The translations under genes and the position numbers were made by a program. The notes under the pieces are model-generated. The model ran no database searches, was not told where the DNA came from, and saw only the letters and a program-made list of their open reading frames with translations. Below, piece after piece: positions 18,299-26,900 of a stretch of 64,000 bases of DNA. The first letter of the stretch is position 1, and every line of letters starts with the position of its first letter. The stretch comes from Methylibium sp. NZG. Its GTDB lineage: Bacteria > Pseudomonadota > Gammaproteobacteria > Burkholderiales > Burkholderiaceae_C. Where the stretch lies: positions 124,001-188,000 of the forward strand of contig LGRD01000004.1 of NCBI GenBank assembly GCA_001263235.1, written 5' to 3'.

Positions 18299-19585
18299 AT
18301 GACCGCCCTGATCGCGCCAGCCCCCGCCATGCGCACCGACGCCACGTTGATCGGCCTGGTCGGCCTGGCGCACTGCGTGAGCCACTTCAGCCAGCTTCTG
18401 CTCGCGCCCTTGTTCCCGTGGCTGAAGCAGGAGTTCAACGTCAGCTATGCCGAGCTCGGCTTGCTGATGTCGATCTTCTTCTTCGTCTCGTGCATCGTGC
18501 AGGCGGTGTCCGGCTTCGTGGTCGACCGTTTCAGCCCGCGGCCGGTGTTGTACGTCGGACTCGGCTTGCTCGGGCTGGCGGCGTTCGGCTATGCGGTCAG
18601 CACGAGCTACTGGATGCTGGTGGCTTTCTCGGTTGTCGCGGGTGTGGGCAACGGCGTCTTTCACCCGGTGGACTACACCTTGCTCAACCGCAAGGTGCAC
18701 CCGTCGCGCCTGGGCCATGCGTTCAGCGTGCACGGCATCACCGGCAGCCTGGGTTGGGCGCTGGCGCCGGCGCTGTTGGTGCCGCTGACGCTGGCGTACT
18801 CGTGGCGGGTGGCGCTGGCCAGTGCCGGCGTGTTGATCGTCGCGGTTCTGGTCGCGCTGTGGCTCCATCGGGGCCGGCTGGCGCTGGACGACGTGGCGGC
18901 GGCCACCCCACCCGCAGGCGCGCAAGGCGCTGCTGGCACGGCGGTGGGTGCGGCGGGTGCGGCTGCGGGTGTGCCGGCAGGTGCGGGCAGCCTGGACTTC
19001 CTGAAGATCCCGGCCGTCTGGATGTGCTTTGCGTTTTTCTTCTTTTACGCCGCCTCGCTGAGCGGGGTGCAGGTGTTCGCGCCCGAGGCTGCGCGCTTGC
19101 TGCACGGCGTGCCGGAGCACCTGGCGGCGATGTGCCTGACGATCTACATGGTCTGCAGCGCCGCCGGCATGGTCGTCGGCGGGTTTCTGGCGTCCGACCC
19201 GGCGCGCTGCGAGCGCATCGTCGGCGCCGGGTTCGGTGCGGCGGCGTGCATCGCACTGTTGATCGGTCTTGCCGACGTGCCGGCACTGGCGGTGCCGGTG
19301 CTGTTCGGCGCGATGGGCTTCGGCGCCGGCATCGCCGGGCCGTCGCGCGACCTGCTCGTCAAGCGTTCGGCGCCCGACAACGCGACCGGGCGTGTCTACG
19401 GCGTGGTGTATTCCGGGCTCGACATCGGCCAGGCGATCGCGCCGCTGGTGTTCGGCAGCCTGATGGACCTGCAGCAGCCGTCGATGGTGTGGCTGGGGAT
19501 TGCGCTGGTGCAGGCGGTGCTGATCGTCAGTGCGTTCAATGTGCGGCGCGTTCGGCGAACGAGCCTGACGGCGACCGCGGGTTGA
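18299..19585 (+). CDS. MFS transporter
   Basis: The protein has 428 residues and about 12 predicted membrane helices. The cytoplasmic loop between TM2 and TM3 contains VDRFSPRPVLYVG, a form of the major-facilitator motif A. A Gly/Ala-rich central loop (about 205-230) separates the two six-helix halves. The N-terminal half has HCVSHFSQLLLAPLFPWLK, a pattern seen in members close to fosmidomycin-resistance-type and sugar-related MFS exporters. Substrate cannot be assigned. It is followed by the ThDP enzyme gene after about 100 bp on the same strand and may share a transcript. Confidence 0.85.
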   Translation: MTALIAPAPAMRTDATLIGLVGLAHCVSHFSQLLLAPLFPWLKQEFNVSYAELGLLMSIFFFVSCIVQAVSGFVVDRFSPRPVLYVGLGLLGLAAFGYAVSTSYWMLVAFSVVAGVGNGVFHPVDYTLLNRKVHPSRLGHAFSVHGITGSLGWALAPALLVPLTLAYSWRVALASAGVLIVAVLVALWLHRGRLALDDVAAATPPAGAQGAAGTAVGAAGAAAGVPAGAGSLDFLKIPAVWMCFAFFFFYAASLSGVQVFAPEAARLLHGVPEHLAAMCLTIYMVCSAAGMVVGGFLASDPARCERIVGAGFGAAACIALLIGLADVPALAVPVLFGAMGFGAGIAGPSRDLLVKRSAPDNATGRVYGVVYSGLDIGQAIAPLVFGSLMDLQQPSMVWLGIALVQAVLIVSAFNVRRVRRTSLTATAG

Positions 19586-19688
19586 GAGAATCGGAGCGGA
19601 CCTGCCTGCGCCGCGACCCTGACACGCGCGGTCACGTCTGTTGCAACCCGTCCATCAGGGCACACTCGCGGAGCTTTGTCGTTTGCCC

Positions 19689-21419
19689 ATGCCACCCTCC
19701 ACCTTCCCCCGCCCGGCCGGCCACGCGCTGGTCGAGGCGCTGATTGCGCAAGGCGTCCACACCGCCTTTGGTGTGCCCGGCGAAAGTTACCTCGCCGCGC
19801 TGGACGGCTTTCACCAGCACCCCGACCGCATTCGCTTCATTGCCTGCCGGCAAGAAGGCGGCGCGGCTTTCATGGCCGAGGCGCAGGGCAAGCTGACCGG
19901 CCGGCCGGGCATCTGCTTCGTCACGCGCGGGCCGGGTGCGGCCAACGCGGCGATCGGCTTGCACACCGCGTTCCAGGACAGCACGCCGATGATCCTGTTC
20001 ATCGGCCAGGTGGCCGGCGACCAGCGCGACCGCGAGGCGTTTCAGGAGCTGGACTACCGCCAGATGTTCGGCCCCGGCACGCTGGGCATGGCCAAGTGGG
20101 TCGGCGAGGTGCACGACGCCGACCGGCTGCCCGAGTACGTGGCGCGCGCCTTCCACACCGCGATGCAGGGCCGCCCTGGGCCGGTGGTGCTGGTGCTGCC
20201 CGAAGACATGCTGACGCGCCCGACGGCAGCGCCCGTGCTGCCACGCGTCGAGCCCGTGCTCGCGTGGCCGGCGCCTGGCGCGCTGCGCGAGGTGCGCAGC
20301 CTGCTGCTGGCTGCGCAGCGCCCGTTCGTCATCGTCGGCGGCAGTGGCTGGGACGCGAACGCATGCGAGGCGCTGCAGCGCTTTGCCGAAGGCTGGCAAT
20401 TGCCGGTCGGCTGCGCGTTCCGCTTTCAAGACCTGTTCGACAACCGGCACGCGAACTACGCCGGCGATGTCGGCATCGGCATCAACCCGAAACTTGCGCA
20501 GCGTGTGGCCGATGCCGACCTGATCCTGGCCATCGGCCCGCGCCTGGGCGAGATGACGACCGGCGGCTACACGCTGCTGAAGGCGCCGCGGCCAGCGCAG
20601 AAGCTGATCCACATTCATGCCGGGCCGGAAGAGCTCGGCCGCGTGTATGCGGCCGACCTGATGCTGCAGTCGGCTATGGCCTGCGCCGCCAAGGCGCTGG
20701 AGACGCTCGCGCCGCCAAATTCGCTGCCCTGGACTGCGTGGACCGACAGTGCACACGCCGACTTCGAGGCCAACCACGTCGCGCCAGCGGTGGCGCCGCT
20801 GGACATGGCCGAGGTTGTCAAGACCATCGCTCGCCTTGCGCCCACCGACAGCGTGCTGACCAACGGCGCCGGCAACTTCAGCGGTTGGTTGCACCGCTAC
20901 TACCGCTATCCGGCGCTTCAACACGGCGGCCGCACGCAACTGGCGCCGACCTCGGGCGCGATGGGTTACGGCGTGCCGGCTGCGGTGGCGGCGGCGCTGC
21001 TGTACCCGGACCGCACGGTCATCAACATCGCCGGTGACGGCGACTTCTTGATGACCGGCCAGGAGCTCTCCACCGCCACCGGCTACGGCGCGGGAAGCCG
21101 CGGCCGCGGCAAACTCATCGTGATCGTCGTCGACAACGGCAGCTACGGCACGATCCGCATGCACCAGGAGCGCGACTTCCCCGGACGGGTCAGCGGCAGC
21201 GACCTGTTCAACCCCGACTTCGCCGCACTCGCGCGGGCCTACGGCTTCGAAGCGGCGACGGTCGCCGAAACGGCGCAGTTCGAACCCGCCTTTGCTGCGG
21301 CGTTGGCGGCGGCGCGGCCGACCTTGCTGCACCTGAAGCTCGACACCGACGTGAGCACCACGCGCACGTCGCTCACGGCAATCCGTGAGGCAGCGCGCAA
21401 GCGCAGCGCAGCGTCGTGA
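19689..21419 (+). CDS. Thiamine diphosphate-dependent enzyme, acetolactate-synthase-like
   Basis: The protein has 576 residues from the ATG at 19689. It shows the three-domain ThDP layout: the N-terminal Pyr domain with the conserved glutamate in CRQEGGAAFMAEAQGKL, a central domain (about 195-330), and the C-terminal PP domain with the ThDP/Mg motif GDGDFLMTGQE...DNGSYG. It resembles acetolactate synthase large subunits and related decarboxylases or carboligases. No small regulatory subunit is next to it, so a role in branched-chain amino-acid synthesis is not favoured; a catabolic ThDP enzyme is as likely. An upstream TTG at 19641 would add 16 residues that are not conserved-looking. Confidence 0.8.
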   Translation: MPPSTFPRPAGHALVEALIAQGVHTAFGVPGESYLAALDGFHQHPDRIRFIACRQEGGAAFMAEAQGKLTGRPGICFVTRGPGAANAAIGLHTAFQDSTPMILFIGQVAGDQRDREAFQELDYRQMFGPGTLGMAKWVGEVHDADRLPEYVARAFHTAMQGRPGPVVLVLPEDMLTRPTAAPVLPRVEPVLAWPAPGALREVRSLLLAAQRPFVIVGGSGWDANACEALQRFAEGWQLPVGCAFRFQDLFDNRHANYAGDVGIGINPKLAQRVADADLILAIGPRLGEMTTGGYTLLKAPRPAQKLIHIHAGPEELGRVYAADLMLQSAMACAAKALETLAPPNSLPWTAWTDSAHADFEANHVAPAVAPLDMAEVVKTIARLAPTDSVLTNGAGNFSGWLHRYYRYPALQHGGRTQLAPTSGAMGYGVPAAVAAALLYPDRTVINIAGDGDFLMTGQELSTATGYGAGSRGRGKLIVIVVDNGSYGTIRMHQERDFPGRVSGSDLFNPDFAALARAYGFEAATVAETAQFEPAFAAALAAARPTLLHLKLDTDVSTTRTSLTAIREAARKRSAAS

Positions 21420-21434
21420 GCCTGCCCGGGCGGC

Positions 21435-22358
21435 TCAAGCGCGCGGGCGCGCCGCGCCACGCAGCATCAGCACCACGCCGCACAACACCACACCGGCGGC
21501 GAGCCACTCGAAGCCCGTCACCACCTCGCCGGCCACGGCCACGCCCAGCAACATCGCGATGACCGGGTTGACGAAGGTGTAGCTCGACGCCAGCCCGGCG
21601 CTGGCCCGCGCCAGCAGCACCATGTAGGCGTTGAAGGCGATCAGCGAGCCGAACACCACGAGGTAGAGCCACGCTGCTGCGGCCAGCGGCTGGGGCGGCC
21701 AGCTCGGGCGCTCGCCAGCGATGGCGCTGAGCACCAGCAGCACCACGCCGCCGCAGACCATCTCGCTCGCAAATCCCATCGCCCCGGGCGCCAGCGGCAG
21801 GCTGCGCTGGCTCAACACGCTGCCGATCGACCAGGTGGCGCAGGCGATCGCAATGGCCGCCAGCCCGGCCGGCGAGGCCTGGAAGCCCGCGCCTTGGGTC
21901 AGCATCAGCACACCGGCCAGGCCCAGCCCAATGCCGGCCGCCTCCAGCCGACCCGGCTTGATGCCCCACAGCAGGTTCAACCCGGCGATCATCAACGGCG
22001 ACACCGCGATGAACGCCACCACCAGGCCCGAGCCGACGGTCACCTCGGCCACCGCCGTGCCGCCCATGCCGCCACCGAGCATCAACGTGCCGACGATCAA
22101 CGCGTGGCGCCATTGCGTGCGGTCGGGCCAGGCCGCGCCGCGCCAGCGCATCCACGCCAACAGCAGCACGCCGGCAAACAGGAATCGCGTGCCCATCTGG
22201 AAGAACGGCGGGAAGCTGACCAGCGCGTACTTGATGGCCAGGTAAGTCGAGCCCCAGACCAGCCAGGTGGCCGCCAGGCAAAAGATGATCAGGGGCGGCA
22301 TGGGCAAGCCTGAATTTACGGGCGCGACGGATCGTTCGGGTGTGGAAAGGGTGCTCAT
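21435..22358 (-). CDS. EamA-family (DMT superfamily) exporter, YedA-like
   Basis: The protein has 307 residues from the ATG at 22358 and ten predicted membrane helices formed by two EamA repeats. The first helix segment ATWLVWGSTYLAIKYAL and the C-terminal SYTFVNPVIAMLLGVAVAGE are typical of the YedA/RhaT-like exporters of amino acids or drugs. It is divergent from an Lrp/AsnC regulator across 169 bp. Lrp-type regulators often control amino-acid exporters placed beside them, which supports an amino-acid or metabolite export role, though this is inference. Confidence 0.85.
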   Translation of the reverse strand: MSTLSTPERSVAPVNSGLPMPPLIIFCLAATWLVWGSTYLAIKYALVSFPPFFQMGTRFLFAGVLLLAWMRWRGAAWPDRTQWRHALIVGTLMLGGGMGGTAVAEVTVGSGLVVAFIAVSPLMIAGLNLLWGIKPGRLEAAGIGLGLAGVLMLTQGAGFQASPAGLAAIAIACATWSIGSVLSQRSLPLAPGAMGFASEMVCGGVVLLVLSAIAGERPSWPPQPLAAAAWLYLVVFGSLIAFNAYMVLLARASAGLASSYTFVNPVIAMLLGVAVAGEVVTGFEWLAAGVVLCGVVLMLRGAARPRA

Positions 22359-22527
22359 GGTCGCTTCGGGTGGCAAGCCTGTTTTCAAGCCGGCGAGGCG
22401 GGTAGGCCGAGTCGCCTCCGGCGCGGCAAGTCGATATCGTATGAAGGTCAACGCGCTCGCACCATCGGTGTCTCACTGTTATCGTCTCATCCAGCCGTCG
22501 ATTTGAAGGACATTCGAGGAGTTGGCC

Positions 22528-23028
22528 TTGAACACTGAGCTGGACACCCACGACACCCGCATCCTCGCCGAACTTCAGGCCGACGCCCGCCTGACCATGG
22601 CCGAGCTCGGCCGGCGCGTGCACCTGAGTCAGCCGGCGGTGACCGAGCGCGTGCGCAAGCTCGAGGCCAGCGGCGTGATCAGCGGCTACCGAGCGACGGT
22701 CGACCTGGGCAAGCTGGGCTACGGCATCCGCGCGGTCATTCGGGTGGCGCGGTGCGACTATGCCCGCATCATCAAGCTGATCGAGAAGACGCCCGAGTGC
22801 ATCACCGCCCACAACGTGACAGGCGAGGACAGCTGGGTGCTCGAGATCGCCGTCATCGACGTGGCGCACCTCGACTCGGTCGTCAGCAAGTTCTGCCTGC
22901 TGACGGATACCGCCACCTCGATCATCCTGAAGTCCGTGCGCGAGCACCAGCCGATGCTGCCGCTGCGCCCGGAAGACGTGAAACCCCCGGTCAGAAAGGA
23001 CGTGACTGCATGGAACCGACGCCCCTGA
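22528..23028 (+). CDS. Lrp/AsnC family transcriptional regulator
   Basis: The protein has 166 residues. An N-terminal winged helix-turn-helix ([20 protein letters not shown], then [14 protein letters not shown]) precedes the RAM effector domain ([12 protein letters not shown]...[13 protein letters not shown]). The start is a TTG at 22528: the Shine-Dalgarno AGGAG at 22517-22521 lies 6 bp before it but touches the alternative TTG at 22522. The last 19 bases overlap the RraA-like gene, so the two are probably cotranscribed. It likely regulates the divergent EamA exporter and itself in response to an amino acid. Confidence 0.88.
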   Translation: MNTELDTHDTRILAELQADARLTMAELGRRVHLSQPAVTERVRKLEASGVISGYRATVDLGKLGYGIRAVIRVARCDYARIIKLIEKTPECITAHNVTGEDSWVLEIAVIDVAHLDSVVSKFCLLTDTATSIILKSVREHQPMLPLRPEDVKPPVRKDVTAWNRRP

Positions 23029-23522
23029 ATCCGCAAAAGTTTTCGACTTGCGACCTGTGCGATGAGCACAAGGGCGACACTGACGGCGCGTTCCGCGTGC
23101 TGCCGCCGGTGTTCCGAGACTTCGGCGGGCGGCTGGCCTTCGCCGGGCCGGTGAGCACGGTGAAGTGCTTCGAGGACAACTCGTTCGTGAAGGCGGCGGT
23201 CGAGTCGCCCGGCCACGGGCGCGTGCTCGTCGTCGACGGCGGCGCCTCGCTGCGGCGCGCGCTGGTGGGCGGCAACCTGGCCGCGGCGGCCGCAAAGAAC
23301 GGCTGGGTCGGCGTGGTTGTGAACGGCTGCGTGCGCGACGCAGCCGAGCTGTCACAGTGCGACGTCGGCATTCGTGCGCTGGCGCTGATTCCGCTGCCGA
23401 CCGAGCGGCGCAATGAAGGCCAGCGCGACGTGGCGGTGCAGGTGCAGGGCGTGTGGGTGCGGCCGGGTGACTGGCTTTACGCCGATGCGGATGGCATGGT
23501 GGTCACGCCCGCGTCTGCCTGA
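23010..23522 (+). CDS. RraA-like protein (RNase E regulator / HMG aldolase family)
   Basis: The protein has 170 residues from the ATG at 23010, overlapping the regulator gene. It shows the family core: [11 protein letters not shown] near the start, then [20 protein letters not shown] and [17 protein letters not shown], with the R-D pair of the metal/substrate site. Members either inhibit RNase E (RraA) or act as 4-hydroxy-4-methyl-2-oxoglutarate/oxaloacetate aldolases. The length and GxGG...VRD residues are compatible with both. Its 3' end faces the small membrane protein gene across 9 bp. Confidence 0.82.
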   Translation: MEPTPLNPQKFSTCDLCDEHKGDTDGAFRVLPPVFRDFGGRLAFAGPVSTVKCFEDNSFVKAAVESPGHGRVLVVDGGASLRRALVGGNLAAAAAKNGWVGVVVNGCVRDAAELSQCDVGIRALALIPLPTERRNEGQRDVAVQVQGVWVRPGDWLYADADGMVVTPASA

Positions 23523-23531
23523 GCGCCCCAT

Positions 23532-23897
23532 TCAGGAGCTTGGCGCCGAAGGGCAGCGGTGGTGTTGGCGGCGCTTGACCACGGTTATCGCCACAGTGGC
23601 GGCGCACATCAGCGCGTTGCCCAGGTTCAGGCACAGGCCCAGCACGTCGGCCTGGAACATCCACATATACAGCCCGGTCGATGCGTTGGCGACCAGCCAG
23701 CTGCACCACGTGAACAGGTTGATCGACGGGCAGCCCTGCCGGTCGCTCCAGCAGGTCGCGATCTGCGGGAGGTAGAGCAACACCCGAACGGCATTGAAGA
23801 CCACGAAGCTGGCGGCCACCAGCGCGCCGGCCACGACCAGCGCCCACGGCTCGCCGGCTGCGATCCATGCCTCGACGGTGCTGGCTGCATCGGTCAT
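23532..23897 (-). CDS. Small membrane protein with PQ-loop-like motif
   Basis: The protein has 121 residues and three likely membrane helices (about 18-42, 58-80, 84-106). The first is followed by YLPQIATCW, which resembles the PQ-loop of SemiSWEET/PQ-loop transporters, and GCPSINLFTWCSWL continues that pattern. Function is unknown; SemiSWEETs move small sugars as dimers. Its ATG overlaps the stop of the hydrolase gene by 4 bp, so it is the third gene of the TctC operon. It is convergent with the RraA-like gene. Confidence 0.55.
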   Translation of the reverse strand: MTDAASTVEAWIAAGEPWALVVAGALVAASFVVFNAVRVLLYLPQIATCWSDRQGCPSINLFTWCSWLVANASTGLYMWMFQADVLGLCLNLGNALMCAATVAITVVKRRQHHRCPSAPSS

Positions 23898-24838
23898 GGC
23901 GCGCTTGCTTCAGCCTGCCGTGGCAGCCCGACGAACGACACGACGGCGGCGTTGAAGGCATCGGGGTTCTCGTTCGCCGAGCTGTGGCCGGCGAATGGAA
24001 TCTCGACGCGCCTGGCGCTGCACATCACGCTGCCCAGCTCGTTCATCACGTGCCGGTGCAGCGCGCTCGTGTGTTCGCCTTGCAGCAGCAGGGTCGGCAC
24101 CGCCATCCGCGCCACGGCGGCGCGCTCGAACGCCGGGAACGGGTCGGCCGCCCGCGTCATCTGCCGCATCACCGAGGCGTTGCGCATCACCGCGGCCACG
24201 CGGTCGTCGGGCCAGGTCTCGAAGATCGGCCGGCCCCACATCCCGTCGATCAACAGTTGCATCGCTCGCCGCGGCAGGCCGAGTTCGAACGATTCGGCAG
24301 CGGCGTGCCAGACAGCGTCGATGAAGCCGTCATAGAGCGGCTTGCCGGCATCCGCCGCAGCGGCCCAGCGGTGCAGCGGCGGCTCGGCGAGCACGAGGCT
24401 GGCCACGCGGCCGGGCGCGCGCAAGGCGATGGTCAAGGCGAGGAGTGCGCCGTACGAGGTGCCGACCAGATGCGACGGAGCCGCGCCCAGGGCCGCCTGA
24501 AGCGCCAGAAAGTCGTCTGCGTCGTCGTTGATGCCGTTCATGGAGGTCGTGGCCCTGGTCGCGACGTCAGCGGACCGAGCAGTGGCATTCCGATTCGGGT
24601 GGCTGTGCCGGCGGCTGTAGGCGATCACCCGATACCAATGTGACAAGGTACGGACCTGATGCGGCCAAGACTCCAGATCGCCCATGCCGCCGTGCAGCAG
24701 GATCACTGTCTGACCCACTTCGCCAGCGACGGTACCGGTATCGACGCAGTGCAATTCGACGCCATTGACCCGCAGCGCGCGCACCGGCGGCGCCAGCTTG
24801 GAATCCCCAGCGTGGGCCGGGCTGTTCGCAAGGCTCAT
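23894..24838 (-). CDS. Alpha/beta hydrolase
   Basis: The protein has 314 residues from the ATG at 24838. It has the alpha/beta hydrolase hallmarks: oxyanion segment ILLHGGMGD, the nucleophile elbow HLVGTSYGALLAL (G-x-S-x-G), and a late histidine in FAGHSSANENPDA. Substrate is unknown. Start and stop overlap its neighbours by 4 bp each (TctC upstream, small membrane protein downstream), so the three genes form a translationally coupled unit. The link to a solute-binding protein suggests uptake and hydrolysis of an ester or lactone; this is inference. Confidence 0.82.
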   Translation of the reverse strand: MSLANSPAHAGDSKLAPPVRALRVNGVELHCVDTGTVAGEVGQTVILLHGGMGDLESWPHQVRTLSHWYRVIAYSRRHSHPNRNATARSADVATRATTSMNGINDDADDFLALQAALGAAPSHLVGTSYGALLALTIALRAPGRVASLVLAEPPLHRWAAAADAGKPLYDGFIDAVWHAAAESFELGLPRRAMQLLIDGMWGRPIFETWPDDRVAAVMRNASVMRQMTRAADPFPAFERAAVARMAVPTLLLQGEHTSALHRHVMNELGSVMCSARRVEIPFAGHSSANENPDAFNAAVVSFVGLPRQAEASAP

Positions 24839-25815
24839 TCGAGCCTCAGGCCGGCCTCGCGGATCACCGCGGACCACTTGGCGTGTTCGTCGCGGATCAA
24901 GCTCCGAAAGGCGTCGGACGTCGAGCTCATGGCACGAAAGCTGAGCCTGGCCAGCGTCGCACTCATGTCACGCGTCGAAAGGATGGCGCCGATCTCGCGG
25001 TTGAGCCGCTGCACCGCGGCCGTTGGTGTGCCGCGCGGAGCAACCAGGCCGATCCACGCCTCGCCTTGAACATCGAAGCCGCTTTCGATCGCGGTTGGCG
25101 TGTCGGGCAGGGCTGGCTCGCGCTGCCGGCCGGTGACCACGAGGGCTTTCAGCCTGCCGGCCCGAACCTGGTTGGAGATGATCGTCGGCGCATCGAACAG
25201 CAGCGGAACGTCGCCCGACATCACCGCGTTCACCGCGTCGCCGCCCGACTTGTGCGGCACCATCGTCACGTCGATGCCGGTCGCGCGGTTCAGCAGCAGC
25301 GCGACGATGTGCGGTGGCGAGCCGGACTGTGGAATCGCGACGAAGAACTTGCCAGGTTGCGCTTTTGCCAGCGCCACGAATTCGGCCAGCGAGCGCGCCG
25401 GAAACGAGGGCAGTGCGGCCAGCGCCATCGCCCCGTTGACGAGCGGCGCAATCGGCTCCAGATCGCGCAGCGGGTCGTAAGCGGGCTTTGCGAACAGGTA
25501 AGTGTTGAAGACCGCCTGCGACATGGTCGCCAGCGCCAGCGTGTGTCCGTCGGGAGCACTTTGCAGCAGCGCCGACATCGCCACGCTGCCCGCCGCGCCC
25601 GGGCGGTTGTCGACGACCACCGGCTGCCCCAGCGCTGCGGCCAATTGCTCGGCGATCGGGCGGATCATGATGTCGGGCACGCTGCCCGCCGCTCCGCCAA
25701 CGAGCAGCACGATCGGCCGGCTCGGGTACGACTGCGCGTGCACGGCCGCGCCGATGCCCGTTAGCGAACCGAGCGCGCCCACAGAGAATGCCTGCAATGC
25801 CTTGCGTCGATTCAT
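24835..25815 (-). CDS. Tripartite tricarboxylate transporter (Bug/TctC) solute-binding protein
   Basis: The protein has 326 residues with a signal peptide (about 1-27, ending near VHAQS). The Bug family signatures are visible: SYPSRPIVLLVGGAAGSVPD near the N-terminus, GQPVVVDNRPGAAGSVA, and DGHTLALATMSQ. Bug proteins bind carboxylates and other small acids in the periplasm and are greatly expanded in Burkholderiales. TctA/TctB membrane genes are absent here. It is the first gene of a three-gene operon and is divergent from a LysR regulator, its likely controller. Confidence 0.9.
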   Translation of the reverse strand: MNRRKALQAFSVGALGSLTGIGAAVHAQSYPSRPIVLLVGGAAGSVPDIMIRPIAEQLAAALGQPVVVDNRPGAAGSVAMSALLQSAPDGHTLALATMSQAVFNTYLFAKPAYDPLRDLEPIAPLVNGAMALAALPSFPARSLAEFVALAKAQPGKFFVAIPQSGSPPHIVALLLNRATGIDVTMVPHKSGGDAVNAVMSGDVPLLFDAPTIISNQVRAGRLKALVVTGRQREPALPDTPTAIESGFDVQGEAWIGLVAPRGTPTAAVQRLNREIGAILSTRDMSATLARLSFRAMSSTSDAFRSLIRDEHAKWSAVIREAGLRLE

Positions 25816-25900
25816 GATCGCCTCCTGTCGGGGTGGATTGCGAAGAACAATGCACCTAGGCTAGTGGCTGCGGCCAAGCGCGAAAAGACGACTTCGGGCA

Positions 25901-25919
25901 CATCACCTGTTCCGTGATG
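25901..25919. promoter_or_regulatory. Candidate LysR operator (inverted repeat)
   Basis: CATCAC and GTGATG form a perfect inverted repeat with a 7-bp centre in the 146-bp gap between the divergent LysR and TctC genes. It lies 43 bp upstream of the LysR start, a usual place for an autoregulatory LysR-type site. Spacing between the arms is slightly wider than the T-N11-A consensus. Confidence 0.4.
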
Positions 25920-25961
25920 GAACCAGCCGTTGGGTCAAGTCGAGCCAGGAGACTGCGGGCA

Positions 25962-26900
25962 ATGGACAAATTCAAGGCGATGACCTTCTTCTGCCGCACT
26001 GTCGAGGCCAAGAGCTTCGCTGCCGCCGCGCAATCGATGAACGTTGTGCCCTCGGCGCTGAGCAAGCTGATCTCGGCCCTTGAAAAGGAACTCGGCTTCT
26101 CGCTTCTGAGCCGCTCCACGCGGAGCCTGTCGCTGACCGAGGAGGGCGCGGTGTACTACGAGCAGTGCCGGCAGATCCTGGCGGACGTCGAGATCGCCGA
26201 AGGCGCCGGCCGACTCGGCGCTGCACAGGCGCGCGGCACCTTGCGCATCGGCATGCACCCGGGCCTGCGTTACGCGATGATGACCGCGCTGAAGCCGTTC
26301 ATCGACGAGCAGCCCGAACTGAAGGTCGAGACACTGATCACCAACTCGGCCACTGCCGTCATCGACGAAGGCCTGGACCTGGTGCTGCACATCGGCGCCC
26401 TGTCCGACTCCAGCATGATTGCCCGCCCGCTGGGCTGGACCCGCCCCATCGTGTGCGCCACACCGGCCTACCTCGCGTCGAGCGACGAGCCACGCCACCC
26501 CCGCGAACTCGCCGGCTACCGCGCGGTGATCTACGCGCGCCGCGACGAGGCGCCGAACACGCGATGGACCTTCATGAAGGGCAGCGAGACGTGCGATGTG
26601 GAGGTGCCGGTGCGCGTCGTCTCGCGCGACGGCGTTGGCCTGGTCGATGCAGCGCTGAGTGGCTGCTGCCTGGCGCGGCCGCTAGACATCGCCGCACGCC
26701 ACCTCGTTGCCGCGGGGCAGTTGCGCCAGCTCTTGAGCGACTGGACTGGCGAGCCGCAGGCGATCACCGCCGTGCTGCCGCCGCAAGGGCGCAGCGCACC
26801 AGCCAAAGTGCGCTTGTTCGTCGACTACGTGGCGGCGCTGCTCGCCGGCAGTGGCTCGCTGGCTCTGCCCGTCAAGCCGGCACGCCCGGCAAGCCGCTGA
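25962..26900 (+). CDS. LysR family transcriptional regulator
   Basis: The protein has 312 residues from the ATG at 25962, which is preceded by an AGGAG-type site (about 25947). The N-terminal helix-turn-helix (FFCRTVEAKSFAAAAQSMNV, then SALSKLISALEKELGF) is followed by the two-lobed effector domain (RGTLRIGMHPGLRYAM onward). It is divergent from the TctC-hydrolase operon and probably regulates it. Its last 29 bases overlap the convergent TrpB2-like gene. Confidence 0.92.
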   Translation: MDKFKAMTFFCRTVEAKSFAAAAQSMNVVPSALSKLISALEKELGFSLLSRSTRSLSLTEEGAVYYEQCRQILADVEIAEGAGRLGAAQARGTLRIGMHPGLRYAMMTALKPFIDEQPELKVETLITNSATAVIDEGLDLVLHIGALSDSSMIARPLGWTRPIVCATPAYLASSDEPRHPRELAGYRAVIYARRDEAPNTRWTFMKGSETCDVEVPVRVVSRDGVGLVDAALSGCCLARPLDIAARHLVAAGQLRQLLSDWTGEPQAITAVLPPQGRSAPAKVRLFVDYVAALLAGSGSLALPVKPARPASR

